In this document: in pieces, positions 48,951-59,793 of the stretch
Layout of the letters: every line of letters starts with the position of its first letter
Numbering within the stretch: the first letter of the stretch is position 1
From: Rhizophagus clarus
Taxonomy: Eukaryota > Glomeromycota > Glomeromycetes > Glomerales > Glomeraceae
Length of the DNA: 64,000 nucleotides
NCBI GenBank assembly: GCA_015698045.1
Contig: BLAL01000053.1
Location: 1,800,501 to 1,864,500, forward strand
Reading direction: 5' to 3'
The notes under the pieces: generated by a model
The model's input: only the letters and a program-made list of their open reading frames with translations
What the model was told of the DNA's origin: nothing
The model's database searches: none
Position numbers and translations under genes: made by a program

Positions 48951-49967
48951 AGCCAAATAGGATCATGCTTTTTCATCGTGCTGATATTTTTTAATAAATT
49001 ACAATTGCAAAATTATCTTTGATATTTTTTCATATACTAAATATCATGAAAAAGATCCTACCCCTACATACTGTATATTTTTCGGGGTCCTGATTTACCT
49101 AAACCTAGTCTAAAATACAGATCACGTGTTGTTTCTCATCATTCATTTGTTCCGCGGAAAGGTTTCCCAGAATGGGTAACAATCAAATTCATTTGTTGTG
49201 ATTACGTCATTTTTTTTTTGTAACGAAAAATTTTTTTTTTTATACATACACTTTTGCATAATCAAGTATTTAAACACCAATCAAATTTCATTCCAAAATT
49301 TTCTATGCAAGCCCCTTATACCGCCTATAAACCATCTATGCCGGATACAAATAATTTTGTTGTCCGATTTTTATTATTATATGAACAAAGTGAGGTTCAT
49401 TGATGAATTTAATTGAAATTAAGGTTTAAATAAACAAAGATACGGGATATTTTCAATATTTTTTTTTTTTCCGTCGAGAAAAAATTTTTTTTTTTTTCTT
49501 TACGTAACAAAAATTAGAATTTAGTAACAAGAAAGGATTCAAGTTTTATGCACAATTTAATTTTGCACCTTCCTTTCTAAGTGCGGGGTGTGATGTGATG
49601 TTACTATAATATTGTATTGTTATGTATAATGTTGTGTCGTACATAGACGAAAATATCGAGTGCCCCCCTCGGTACCATATAAGCCTATTGAATATCAAAT
49701 TTCTCAGACTTATTAAATCATAAAATGGTACGGAGTTTGTGCTTGATCCTTTATCAATTATGTTGTAATTGCGTGATTTTCATAATAAATTTGGGTTCTT
49801 TCATTTCCTTTTTGTACGATCGTAAACAATTTTTCTTTGTGGAGAAACAAGTTTTTAAGATTATGACATCTCTTTTAATGCATAAATGCAATAGAATATT
49901 TATCATCTAGGTTTTTTAATATGGTGAGTTAGATTAAACATCATTAATGATTATGAGGTGTATTAGA
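48951..49967. other. Non-coding interval with a weak inverted repeat
   Basis: An imperfect inverted repeat (about 48958-48992 with 49033-49058: AGGATC, CTTTTTCATG, GATATTT arms) may be a MITE remnant. Homopolymers near 49460-49500. No gene. Confidence 0.4.
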
Positions 49968-50335
49968 GTTGCAATCCGGATATCCGCGGATGAACACATT
50001 TTGGCAATTATACACGAATTTAAATTAATAAAGACAAGAATTTTTTTGAGATATCTTAAGACAATATCTCAAGGTATAATATAGAAAAATTAAAAATTTC
50101 ATTAATAATAAAAAAAAAAGAGAAATCCTATTCGGATTGAATTTTTCACCCGTCGGATGAATTTTCAATCCGAATTGTATTTCTCTTTAATTTTATATTT
50201 GGAAAGGGCTTTAAATCTATTATGTTATGGAATATAATCTTAATGGTATACTCGAAAAAAAAATCCTCATTTTTATTTATTAAATATGTGTACAATTGTC
50301 AAAATGTGCCCATCCGCGGATATCCGGATTGCAAC
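49968..50335. mobile_element. Foldback MITE, GTTGCAATCCGG terminal type (368 bp)
   Basis: Long inverted ends of about 70 bp: GTTGCAATCCGGATATCCGC then GGATG on the left, and the complement at 50312-50335 on the right (AAAATGTG and ACAATTGTAC also pair). The centre is itself palindromic (ATTCGGATTGAA / TTTCAATCCGAAT with flanking AGAGAAAT / ATTTCTCT). It lies about 20 bases from the start codon of a family relic. No protein. Confidence 0.8.
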
Positions 50336-50351
50336 ACTATATTACATTCCA

Positions 50352-50460
50352 TCATATATTTGTTTATTTTGAATAACATGAATGTTTCGATCCTTTAACG
50401 GAGCGGAAAAAATTTTCCAGAGGTATTAGTTATGAAAAATAAATATAAAACATATATTAA
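50352..50460 (-). pseudogene. Start-codon and leader relic of the short-protein family
   Basis: Minus strand shows the family leader (GGATCGAAACATTCATGTTA) and the double ATG start (ATGATGGA), then the coding sequence is replaced by unrelated DNA and the foldback element. Only the first one or two codons survive. Confidence 0.6.
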
Positions 50461-51022
50461 TATCTTCTTACAGTAAAAATTTTTTTGGGTAATTTGTAAT
50501 TCGTTCGTTGAAAAATAAACATTGTTATATTTAGAAACCGAAACTTTCGTGGAGCTATGTAATACGCATTTACATGATATCATAAAACGATACTCTAAAT
50601 TTTCCTGAAACTGGTGCATACACGCAATCCGCAATCTGTAACATATTATGGTGTACTACAAAACCTATTTTTTTCCGAATTTTTATATATATATATACAT
50701 ATTATTTTACAGAAAACCTTATTTTATAAAAATACTACTATGCATTATACAATATATATATATTTATATATTAAGATACAATAATAGTAATTTTTCGACT
50801 TAACAAAAAAATCTCAAAATTTAATGACTAGATTTTAATATTATAAAAAATTTGATAAATTACTAAATTTCTTGTTTGATATGCAGAAATATAGTAGAAC
50901 ACTAACGAACGAAAAGTATAAATCGTAAATAAATTATTTCAAATAAAATAACAATACACTTAAATTAATAAATATCCAAAAAAAAAATAATAATAACTGA
51001 ACGTAGAATATATATCTATAAC

Positions 51023-51456
51023 TCACATCATGAAAGTTACTAAAATCGATAAATGATTCGTTTGAATTTTGTTGAAATTGAGTTTGCTCAGGAGAAATAA
51101 AATTAGTTGAGATTGATACTGTGTATTTAAATTTATATCTAAACTAGTATAAAGAGAAGAAAATGGTGAAGAATTTGGTATAAGAATAATTTTGAACCCC
51201 GGAATTTCAAATCTAAAAGCTTCAGAATGACTTTGAGAAGAATTAGGAATCATGTTAAGTGAATTAAGTTGGAAAAGGATATCGTTGTAACTGTTATACT
51301 GTGGTGCATGGAGCAAAGGTTGTTCTAGTGGAATCCCCCGTAAAAGAGGACATGGGTTGTTGTTGAATTTAAGATGCTGGAGCAATATCATTGTCCGTTG
51401 CGGAAGGATAATCGATATAGCTGGAAGTGTTGTATAGAGTATTTGATTGTTCCATT
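51023..51456 (-). pseudogene. Short Q/N-rich protein family, copy E (broken)
   Basis: Readable family wording (SQSHSEAFRFEIPGFKIILI, PNSSPFSSLYTSLDINLNTQ) at 51120-51260, but the 5' part has a stop and shift around the EQQQP segment and the gene is cut at about 51470, where unrelated sequence (GATGTGGCCCTGTGAATGC) replaces the first 20 or so codons and the promoter. The C-terminal tail is also shifted. Confidence 0.75.
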
Positions 51457-51717
51457 TGGAACGATTGGATGTGGCCCTGTGAATGCAAAATTAAAAAAAT
51501 TTTTTTTTGTTATTTAAATAAGCGCAGTATGTTCGTTATTATTATTTTATTGTCCAGAGCGAAGCGAAGGATTATGAAGGTGATGATTAATTAAGGTCAC
51601 CATTTGTCCGCACTCGTTACGTCACTTAAATTTTGTGCACAAAAATTTGCAATACAATAAATGTAATACAATAAAATAAATATTTCACTCTGGACTCTTC
51701 CCTAGTATTACCAAATC

Positions 51718-51939
51718 AGGGGGACCGTTAAAAAGCGGGTAGAATCACGTGATCATAGTAAAATAATTGTCACACGGTGTCGCATCCTCCATTCTTCATT
51801 TTTACTAAGTATTCCGGGGACTTAGAAATTAGAATTTTTTCGGTTAGTAAAAACATATTTATCACATTATTATTTGTCACATCCATAATTTCTTAATGCC
51901 ATAATTCCAGCCAATTCTACCCCGCTTTAACGACCCCCC
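51718..51939. mobile_element. MITE, GTTAAAGCGGG terminal type, with AAATC duplication (222 bp)
   Basis: Left AGGGGGACCGTTAAAAAGCG then GGTAGAATCACGTGA; right, complemented, GGGGGGTCGTTAAAGCGGGG then TAGAATTGG. AAATC flanks both sides (51713-51717, 51940-51944), a 5-bp target duplication. Shares ends with the foldback element at 37139. Confidence 0.72.
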
Positions 51940-51944
51940 AAATC

Positions 51945-52557
51945 TTATGATTCAAAGTAATGGTAAAATGTCAATCACGTGACACGCGAAGGGATCATTG
52001 CAACAAATAAACAAATAGAAATTTACAATAAAATAATTATGAAACTATAAATGAGTTAATAATCGTTCATTTAAAAATTAGATAATAACTTGAACCAATG
52101 TTGAAATGTGCGCGTAAGCGATCGATTATATGTCAGAAACATCTAAATAGAGAACCATATACGCTAGAAAATGGAAACTGTTATAAGTTTGGAGCAAAAA
52201 GAAATTTATACCACCTAATAATATGCAATAAATATAATATGTAAAAGTGCGTAATTTCTGTATTAAAATTTTCTATAAATTGGATAATTTCAGAAACATT
52301 ATTTTAATAATTAGTAGAATATTGTTAATAAACAAATACATCTTATTTATTAAAAATATTTGAAATTTTTTTTTTTAATTTTTTTCAAATTTAAATTCTT
52401 GCTTAACATGCAAGACACGTAGATTACTGTATTTAGCGAAAAACATAATTTATAAATAGACTTTATTCAAAATAAGATAATATAATAATACATTTAAATT
52501 AATAAATAATCATAAGAACAAAATAATAATTGAATGTAGAATTTATATATATATATA
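51945..52557. other. 3' flank of copy F (part of the duplicated unit)
   Basis: Sequence from about 52095 (GAAATGTGCGCGTAAGCG, TGTCAGAAAC, TTTCAGAAACATTATT, ACGTAGATTA) resembles the 3' flanks of copies B and C. No gene. Confidence 0.5.
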
Positions 52558-53082
52558 TTAACCATGAAAGTTGTTAAAATTGATAAATGATTCGTTCGAA
52601 TTTTGCTGAAGTTGAGTTTGCGAATTATCGATTACGATATTCGGAGGAGTAAAAACTTGTCGAGGTTGATCTAAATTATCTAAATTCGTATAAAGGGAAG
52701 AATATGGCGAAGAATTTGGTATAATAATAATTTTGAACCCTGGAATTTCAAACCTAAAAACTTCAGAAGAATTAGGAATCATGTTGATTGAATTAAGTGA
52801 AGGATAACTATAACTGTTATACTGTGGCGCATACTGGGGCGCGTGGGGCAAGGGTTGCGCAATTCTAGTTGTAGCATGTTCATCACCTACAAAGGAGAAC
52901 GTGTGTTGTTGTTCAGTATAAGATGCTGGAACATTATCATTATCCGTCGCGGAAGAATAATCGTTGTAGTTGGAAGTGTTGTATAGAGTATTTAACGAAG
53001 GTTGTTCCATTTGGAATGATTGGGATGATTGTAAGTTATTAGAATAACTGGCATTGTTTCGTAAAGAATTATCACAATTCAT
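52558..53082 (-). CDS. Short Q/N-rich protein family, copy F (174 aa, intact)
   Basis: A single-exon 174-residue protein starting MNCDNSLRNNASYSNNLQSS. It keeps the family landmarks FQMEQPSLNTLYNTSNYNDY, TFSFVGDEHATTR, SEVFRFEIPGFKIIIIPNSS, SPYSSLYTNLDNLD and DNSQTQLQQNSNESF, with in-frame length differences in the Gln run and the APQY spacer (duplicated here). That the frame survives with several indels in multiples of three argues for selection on the protein. The family promoter block lies at 53157-53188. No known domain; function unknown. Confidence 0.65.
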   Translation of the reverse strand: MNCDNSLRNNASYSNNLQSSQSFQMEQPSLNTLYNTSNYNDYSSATDNDNVPASYTEQQHTFSFVGDEHATTRIAQPLPHAPQYAPQYNSYSYPSLNSINMIPNSSEVFRFEIPGFKIIIIPNSSPYSSLYTNLDNLDQPRQVFTPPNIVIDNSQTQLQQNSNESFINFNNFHG

Positions 53083-53156
53083 CTTTTATTTGAATAGTGT
53101 AAATGTTTCAGCTACGAAATAATTTTAAAAATTGCAGTTTTATGAAATTGCTTTTC

Positions 53157-53188
53157 GTCAGAGAATAAGTTGGTCTTTTTATTTATTT
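53157..53188 (-). promoter_or_regulatory. Family promoter block of copy F
   Basis: ATAAATAAAAAGACCAACTT followed by ATTCTCTGACG, a slightly changed version of the block upstream of B and D; the leader between it and the ATG is shorter. Confidence 0.5.
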
Positions 53189-53720
53189 TTTTATCGAATA
53201 TATCAAGTATTTTTTTTATCAATATATCTGGATAGATTATCATTATGTAGATAATTAGATAACAATCAAGCAGATTAATCAGATAAGGTTGCTTTATAAA
53301 TGGTACATTTAAATTATCGACTATCCATTCTATTTAGAGTAAAACATTAAATGACAAAAATTTATCTTGATAAGATTTTATAGATAACTAAATTTTAAAT
53401 GAATAAACCGAAAATTCTTTTAAATTCTTTCAAATTTGTAGTGAAATAATAATTTTAGGTAATATATAATGAATTAATTACAAATGATAACCGATAGTGA
53501 TTCATTAAATTTTATTTATATAATAAAATCAATGATATATATATATTTTTTTCTTTTAAATTTTTTATTTTTTTTTTGTTTCAATACCGATAATTTTAAA
53601 CATGGTGTTTGATTTTTCAGATTATAGTTTATAATTTATGATTTCGGATAAAGAATTAATAAATTTTATGATAAATATATAACACATATCAGATACGTAA
53701 TTTTTAAATCAATCAAAGAA
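53189..53720. other. AT-rich spacer
   Basis: GATAA/TAGATAA-rich DNA without coding signal. Confidence 0.35.
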
Positions 53721-53843
53721 TTATTCTTTGACACTGCCATAAGTAGCATAAGAATTTAAAGAATCTTCAATTAAACCTATCATTGAAATATGTGCATAAG
53801 GAATCGTGAAAGAGTTTGTTCTGACTTGACTCCAACTATTAAT
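53721..53843 (-). other. Candidate terminal exon fragment, unidentified
   Basis: After an AG acceptor (CTTTCTTTAG) the minus strand reads 40 codons, INSWSQVRTNSFTIPYAHIS then MIGLIEDSLNSYATYGSVKE and stop. Composition is protein-like. It could be the last exon of a lost gene; it lies downstream of the membrane-protein pseudogene. Confidence 0.35.
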
Positions 53844-54038
53844 CTAAAGAAAGTTGATAGTCCTACATTCCTATTTCTAAAAATATATATAAGAGTGTAA
53901 TAATGTCATGTGAAAATATTGCATACTTATTTACTGTACAATAAAAAATCATTCATTTTACTGTACTGCGTTAAACATATTATTACAGTTATTATGCTAA
54001 GGAATCTTATATTAAAATTATTTATCTCTCCCAATTAA

Positions 54039-55187
54039 TCATGAACTATTATTATTTTCATTATCTAATTTTTCTAATTGTGCTAAAAAGTCAGCATCGA
54101 CAACATATTCCTTAATTTTAGAAAGAAAGAAATGATATTGGTTACGAATAATAATGTATATAAGATTAATAATGTTCCTGCTACACCAGCAATTTGACCA
54201 ATTGTGTCAAATAACTAAATCAAACAAAAAAATTTTTTTCATTAGGTCGATTCTTTCTCATGCTTACGAATTTCATTACTTCAATAAAATAATAAATTAC
54301 CGTTTTTGCCCTAAAATAATAACAAATTTCTAATCATTAACGTTACATCTTATTTACTTATTTATTTATTTTTGATTTTTAAAGTGATTTTTGATTTTTT
54401 TAAAAAAAAGTGATTACCTGATGAGAGTATAATTATATGAATTTAAATCAGATAAGGAGAGATTATTATCTTTAACATTTTTATTGGTTTCTTTATATAA
54501 TTTCCCATTTCTAAAAAATCTTGTTTCTTTGAAAAAAAATTTTTTTCTTTCTTATTCCGTTGGAGTAGTTTAATTATCGTATAAATACTTACTAGAATCT
54601 AAGAAATTTCATTAGGATCATGATTTACCGTAAAGGTAAATTTAATATTATGAAATTTAATCCATTTGCTTCAAATATTTCTTATATGTTCCATCGTTGT
54701 TGTAATGTGTTCCACAATCTTTTGGTGATATATTAGTTTTAACTTTATAAAAAAAAATTGATCCATTAATGAATGTGTTTATAAGAGAAGGCTTGAAATT
54801 TTTTTTTTTAAAAAAAAAATCACATACTGCCGTCAACTTGACACATTACCATAAGTGTTTATTAAAAAAACACGAGTCATTTTCATACTTGGCATTGGTA
54901 TTTCTTCTTCCTCAATAATATCTTGCATATTAACAGAAAATATTGGTATATCCAATCGAACGTCATCTATAAAGTTTGAGATTATTAAACTTGTCAGAAT
55001 TTTTTAATAATTCCATTATTAACATATATAAACATATAGGTATATTTTTTTTAATGTTACCGATTTGAACAAATATGTAACCAATGAGTATAGCAAGGAA
55101 TAAAGTAGCTATAAAAATTCTACATATAACTAATGCGGATTTTTGTTCAGTTCCTCTTTGAGCCGCTACAAAGATTTCCAATACTTG
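54039..55187 (-). pseudogene. Pseudogene copy of the two-TM membrane protein
   Basis: Paralogue of 56669-58525 in the same orientation. Readable pieces: EIFVAAQRGTEQKSALVICR with GYIFVQIG (TM1); DVRLDIPIFSVNMQD and EEEIPMP; VKDNNLSLSDLNSYN-like; LFDTIGQIAGVAGTLLILYT (TM2); and EYVVDADFLAQLEKLDNENN. The initiator ATG is ATC with a 4-base deletion just after it, the lumenal-domain exon is frameshifted, the exon encoding the YHTVELSR segment is missing, and the last exon has lost most of its middle. It cannot make the protein. Confidence 0.85.
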
Positions 55188-55264
55188 TCTTGATTTTTTT
55201 TTTTTTTTTTTTATAATTTAATGAAAAAATTAATCCTCATCCTATAAATATATACTGGTTTAAA

Positions 55265-55790
55265 GGGTATAATGTGATATATGCCATTATTATTTTATTT
55301 ATTATCCATGACTTTGTGTAATTATAAACAAGCGAATTTCTTGAAATTAAGTTCTAAATTTTTGTTTATTTGCCAAACTGACAAAAGAGTTCTTGGAATA
55401 CGAATCTTTTGAAACAATCGTGTATACTAATATCAGTAGAATCTATAATTATATGTCGTATTTGAGAGTTAAAAAAAGTGTAACGGAGCATATATTATTT
55501 GTGTAATTTCTATTATAATTTGCTAAAATTGAATACGAACCTTTTGAAATCATTGTTTAGAGATTTTCGCGTACACCAAGACATGAAAACAATTAAACCG
55601 TTTTACTAGAATTGAAATAATTTAATAGGCGATTTTCAAAAGGCTAAACATTTTGGGTTTAACTCCTTCATCGCATGATGTTTTTAATTTATTGTGGGGA
55701 TTCATGCAGGGACTTGACAAATGCTTAATTCCGATGATCTTTATAAAATACCGAAATAATAGAATTACCGCCTTCTTTGTATGTATTCCT
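55265..55790. repeat. Upstream segment duplicated with the membrane gene
   Basis: Matches 58595-59095 in order and orientation (for example AGATTTTCGCGTA, ACATGAAAACAATTAAACCG, TTTATTGTGGG, CATGCAGGGAC). With the paralogous genes this shows one duplication of gene plus upstream DNA. Confidence 0.75.
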
Positions 55791-56284
55791 TATAGATTTT
55801 GAATCAGAAATTGTATTCATACTTAGGAAAATAACATGCAAATTGTTATTGTTGGCTGTATAAGATGTTGATTGCTCTTCCGTTTTGTTTTTTTACTAAC
55901 TGCTAGATCGTTCACTAGACGAAGTACGATTTCAGCTGCATATATATTACGATGTATATAGTGAGACAAATAGTTTTTCTTACCAAAAACGTTAAGATGA
56001 AAAAAGGAGGGAGCGCCTGGCGTAAATCTTGGCATCAATGGCGATCATCATGTCCAACCACATGACGCCTTCAAACAAATATCCCCTCCAATCAAATATT
56101 GAAGAATACTTATTTTTCACGTGCGTTGTTATTATAATCCTTCTCGAAAGTTTTTTTTTCATTACTTAATTTTACTGCGTGTCAGCGATTCTCAAATTAC
56201 GAATAGATTCATTTATTCAGTAGATACAAAATTTTTTAATTTAAATAAAAGATAATAAAGATGATGCTGTCATTATTTTGTCGT
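55791..56284. other. Spacer with no supported gene
   Basis: Minus frame 55823-56038 shows no family or codon signal. Nothing else recognised. Confidence 0.35.
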
Positions 56285-56420
56285 AATATTTTAAATAGCA
56301 TGAGTGTTTCGATCTTTCGGTGGAAGAAAATTTTCCATAAGCTTATGAGCAGGAAGACTTACATTGTAGTGGCTGCTATCGTCACTCGTCAGAGAATAAG
56401 TTGGTCTTTGCATCCATTGT
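56285..56420 (-). pseudogene. Promoter and leader relic of the short-protein family
   Basis: On the minus strand: a decayed TATA region, AAAGACCAACTTATTCTCTG, and the leader AAAGATCGAAACACTCATGC, in the same order as in copies B-D but with no coding sequence after them. Confidence 0.6.
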
Positions 56421-56668
56421 AAGTATGTTGAGTTAATTTTTTATTAAAGGAGGTAATAAAATTGATAGATCAAGATCGTATATTGGAAATATTTTATATT
56501 GGATAAGAATGAACCTCTTTATTATTGGTAACGCAAAACTATAGCTGCCGGCAATTGCTCGGCTAATTTTTGTCAAGTTCTGTACATTTATGAAATTAGC
56601 CGTAAAAAAACTTTTATCGGCATAATCGGATATAATCGGGTAATACCGTTAAGGAATTATTATGAACA

Positions 56669-58525
56669 TTATGAACTATTATTACTTTCATTATCTAACT
56701 TTTCTAATTGTTCTAAAAAATCAGCATCAACAATATATTCCTTAAGAAATCTTTCAACAGCATCTAACCTTTCTATTATTTCATCACGATCATTTATATG
56801 ATTATCTTTTATGATATCATCTTTATCATCATCTGATGCATGAATAAATGGTAATCTTGGATAACGACGATTTATATGTTTTCTTACACCTTTTTTAATG
56901 CCAAACCATTTCATTCTTTGTACAATACCCCAAGATTGGATTGCATTTGTTCCCGTACCTGAAACCGAATAATTTTAAGTTACGTTATCTGTTATATAAT
57001 CATATATTTATAAAGAAAAAAAAAATGATATTAATTACCGAATAAGAATGTATATAAGAATGATAATGTTCCTACTACACCAGCAATTTGACCAATAGTG
57101 TCAAATAACTAAATGAAAAAATTTTTTTTTCCGTTAGATCGTTTCTTTTTCCTTTGTTGTGAATTTCATTGCTTTTAATAAATAATAGATTACCGTCTTT
57201 GCCCTAAAATAATAATGATAAATTTTCAAATTAATAATAAATTTTTTATTTTCTAAAAAAAAAAAAAAAAATTAAAAAAGTGCAATTATATTACTAATTA
57301 CTTTTGTTCTTGTTCCAATGGAACTCTCCATGTTCTCATTATAAGAGCCAATTTAGCATAAGAATTTATTGGAGCGTCAAATAACGGATGAACTTCTAAT
57401 TGAGAATTTACAAAATTTTCAAATGTATATTTAGGTGGTATTCCTAAAATATTCCACCAATTTTCTTCTGCTACTTTTCTTTTAACCCTTGATAATTCCA
57501 CTGTATGATACTAAATAAATATTGTAAGTTTTAATGCGACTTTTTATATTAAGAGAGAAAAAAATTTTTTTACCTCTTGCGAAAATAAATGATATGAATT
57601 TAAATCAGTTAAGGATAAGATGTTCTCTTTAATATGTTCGTTTATGTCCTCATAATTTTTCATATCTAAAGGATCTTGTGTTTCTATGAAAAAAAATTCA
57701 TTAATCAGATAAATTTTTTTTTTTTTCGAAAAAAAAAATATTCTTTGGGTACTTTAATATTTAAATAACACTTACTAGAATCAAAAATTTGTGCTTTAAT
57801 ACCTATGTCTGAATCATCTATAAGAGGTTTCTTAGGATCATTTATCATAAAGGTAAATTCGATTTTTTCAATATCAAATTTTGTAAAGTTTAATCCATTT
57901 GCTTTAAATGTTCCTTCATACATTCCTCCGTTAGTTGGCGATACTTCTGGTTGTTGTATGTATGATAGACAATTTGCTGATGATATTTTAGTCATTCCTT
58001 TATTAAAAAAAAAAAAAAGAAGAAATCGATGCATTAACGAGTGTGTTTCTAAAAATATTGCATAAGATTAAAGAAAAAAAGCGACATACGGCCATAAATT
58101 TGACATGTTATACTGAATTGAAACTGATAAGTCCAGTGTACATCTATTGATTAAAAAAATAAGACATTTAAAATAAATTTACAAATATATTAAGTAAACT
58201 TAATAATAAACATACTTGGCATTGGTATTTCTTCTTCTTCTATAGTATCTTGCATATTAACAGAGAATATTGGTGTATCCAATCGAACATCAACTACATT
58301 TAAAATAAATAAAGTTTTGAGATTATTAAGAATAAGGAAACTTTGTCAGAAAATTTCATCAATATATGAAATAAATATATTAACATTACCAATTTGAACA
58401 TACATATAACCAATGAGTATGGAAAAGAATAAAATAGCTATAAAAATTCTTAATATAACCAATGATTTTGGTTCAGTTCTTTTTTGAGCGGTCGCAAAAA
58501 TTTCTAATACCTGACTTGGCTTCAT
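56669..58525 (-). CDS. Two-TM membrane protein of a Glomeromycotina-type family (9 exons, 392 aa)
   Basis: Minus-strand exons 58390-58525, 58216-58293, 58090-58143, 57776-57997, 57574-57683, 57302-57510, 57194-57203 (10 nt), 57039-57108 and 56669-56958 join in frame to 392 residues. TM1 lies at about 27-45 (ILRIFIAILFFSILIGYMYV); an extracytoplasmic domain follows (GMYEGTFKANGLNFTKFDIE, IEFTFMINDP, WWNILGIPPKYTFEN); TM2 is about 274-292 (TIGQIAGVVGTLSFLYTFLF), then SWGIVQRMKWFG and an acidic tail ending in a helix, AVERFLKEYIVDADFLEQL. This order (TM1, Cys-containing domain, IPPKY, TM2, LFG..-WG-VQ, RL--E-FL-EYVVD) is that of a large uncharacterised family in arbuscular mycorrhizal fungi. Function unknown. 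The 10-nt exon is required to keep frame. Confidence 0.82.
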
Positions 58526-58594
58526 ATTTTTTTAATTATTTAATAAAAACTGAAATTATTTTTTTTTAATAATTTAATAAAAATCGAAATGGAT

Positions 58595-59095
58595 CTTTAT
58601 CCTATAAATATATATCGGCATAAACGAAATATATCGCCATTTTGTATTATACAACTTTTTGTGCAAGCATAAACAATTTCCAATTTTTTTTTTTGCTAAT
58701 CGGAATACTCGGAACATGGTATATACTGAATATCAATACGATGGTTATGCAATCTAGATTAAGATTACTAAGGTAAATTCTTTCATTCTATAGAATATCG
58801 TATTTAGGAAATCAAAAGTGTAACGAAGTATGCGCTATTGTTTATTATTTATTACTTACAATCTTGTGTAATTCCTATTATAATTTGCCAAAAATTGAGG
58901 GATTTGGAATACGAACAATGATTTTAGATTTTCGCGTATATCAGGGCATGAAAACAATTAAACCGTTTTGCTAAAATAGGAATAGCATCACCAATTCAAT
59001 AAGCAAATTAGGTGGTTCGTGTTTTAACGCCCCTTTATCACACGATGCTTTTATTTATTGTGGGTACCATGCAGGGACATGTCAAAAGTTATAAT
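58595..59095. repeat. Upstream segment duplicated with the membrane gene, second copy
   Basis: Counterpart of 55265-55790; contains the presumed promoter of the 58525 start. Confidence 0.7.
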
Positions 59096-59247
59096 TCCGA
59101 CAATTAATAATCGCCTTCTCATATATATTTTGAGTTTAATCACATCTAAGATAATCCTTTAAAGAGATTTATATTTTATTTGTAGTAAAAATAGTTAAAT
59201 ATATTTTTCAAAATTAATAAAAATAAAAAAGCCTTATTTAAAAAGTA

Positions 59248-59793
59248 TTAATTACGAAAATTATTAAATTGAGTTTGCGAATTATAAGCGTCAATGGTTG
59301 GGGAAGTGTAACCTTGCTGAACCTGATTTTGCGTATCGAAATTATTTGGGTTTGTGTACGTAGAAGAAGTTGTTGAAGAAGTTGGTATAAATACAATTTC
59401 GAACCCTGGGATTTCAAATTTAAAAATATTAGGATGATTTATTTGAGAAGAATTAGTAATCATGTTGAACGAATTAGGTGGTGAAGGGATATGACTATTA
59501 TGACTGTTGGTATGGCTGGTATACTGTGGCACATAGGACAAGGATTGTGCAGTTGTGATAGGAGCTTCATTATTCACAGAAGTGAATATGGATTGTTGTT
59601 GTTCGTAATCGTTGGTTGTATAAGATGTTGTTGAAATAACATTATTATCGTTCGTCGTAGGAAAATCGAAGTAGTCGCAAGAAGAATTCACATTATTGTT
59701 TATTAGGGTATTAGGTTGATCCGTTTGTAGTTGTAATTTATTAGAATAATCATTGAACATATCATTATCTTGTAAAGTATTATAAGGATCCAT
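59248..59793 (-). CDS. Short Q/N-rich protein family, copy G (181 aa, divergent)
   Basis: A single-exon 181-residue protein starting MDPYNTLQDNDMFNDYSNKL. The family pattern is kept at lower identity: QTDQPN, SCDYFDFPTTNDNNVIST, YEQQQSIFTSVNNEAP, then NIFKFEIPGFEIVFIPTSS in place of VFRFEIPGFKIIIIPNSS, and a short DAYNSQTQFNNF tail. The FEIPGF core and its position are constant, while the flanking low-complexity sequence has drifted. Its upstream DNA lacks the promoter block of B, C, D and F, so this is an older branch of the family. Function unknown. Confidence 0.62.
   Translation of the reverse strand: MDPYNTLQDNDMFNDYSNKLQLQTDQPNTLINNNVNSSCDYFDFPTTNDNNVISTTSYTTNDYEQQQSIFTSVNNEAPITTAQSLSYVPQYTSHTNSHNSHIPSPPNSFNMITNSSQINHPNIFKFEIPGFEIVFIPTSSTTSSTYTNPNNFDTQNQVQQGYTSPTIDAYNSQTQFNNFRN

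Noticed and set aside
48951-49070. Imperfect inverted repeat considered as a MITE
   Set aside because: Arms are short and interrupted and no target duplication is visible; kept only as a note.
49198-49910. Plus frames rich in Phe/Ile/Cys
   Set aside because: Random frames in AT-rich DNA without conserved wording or splice context.
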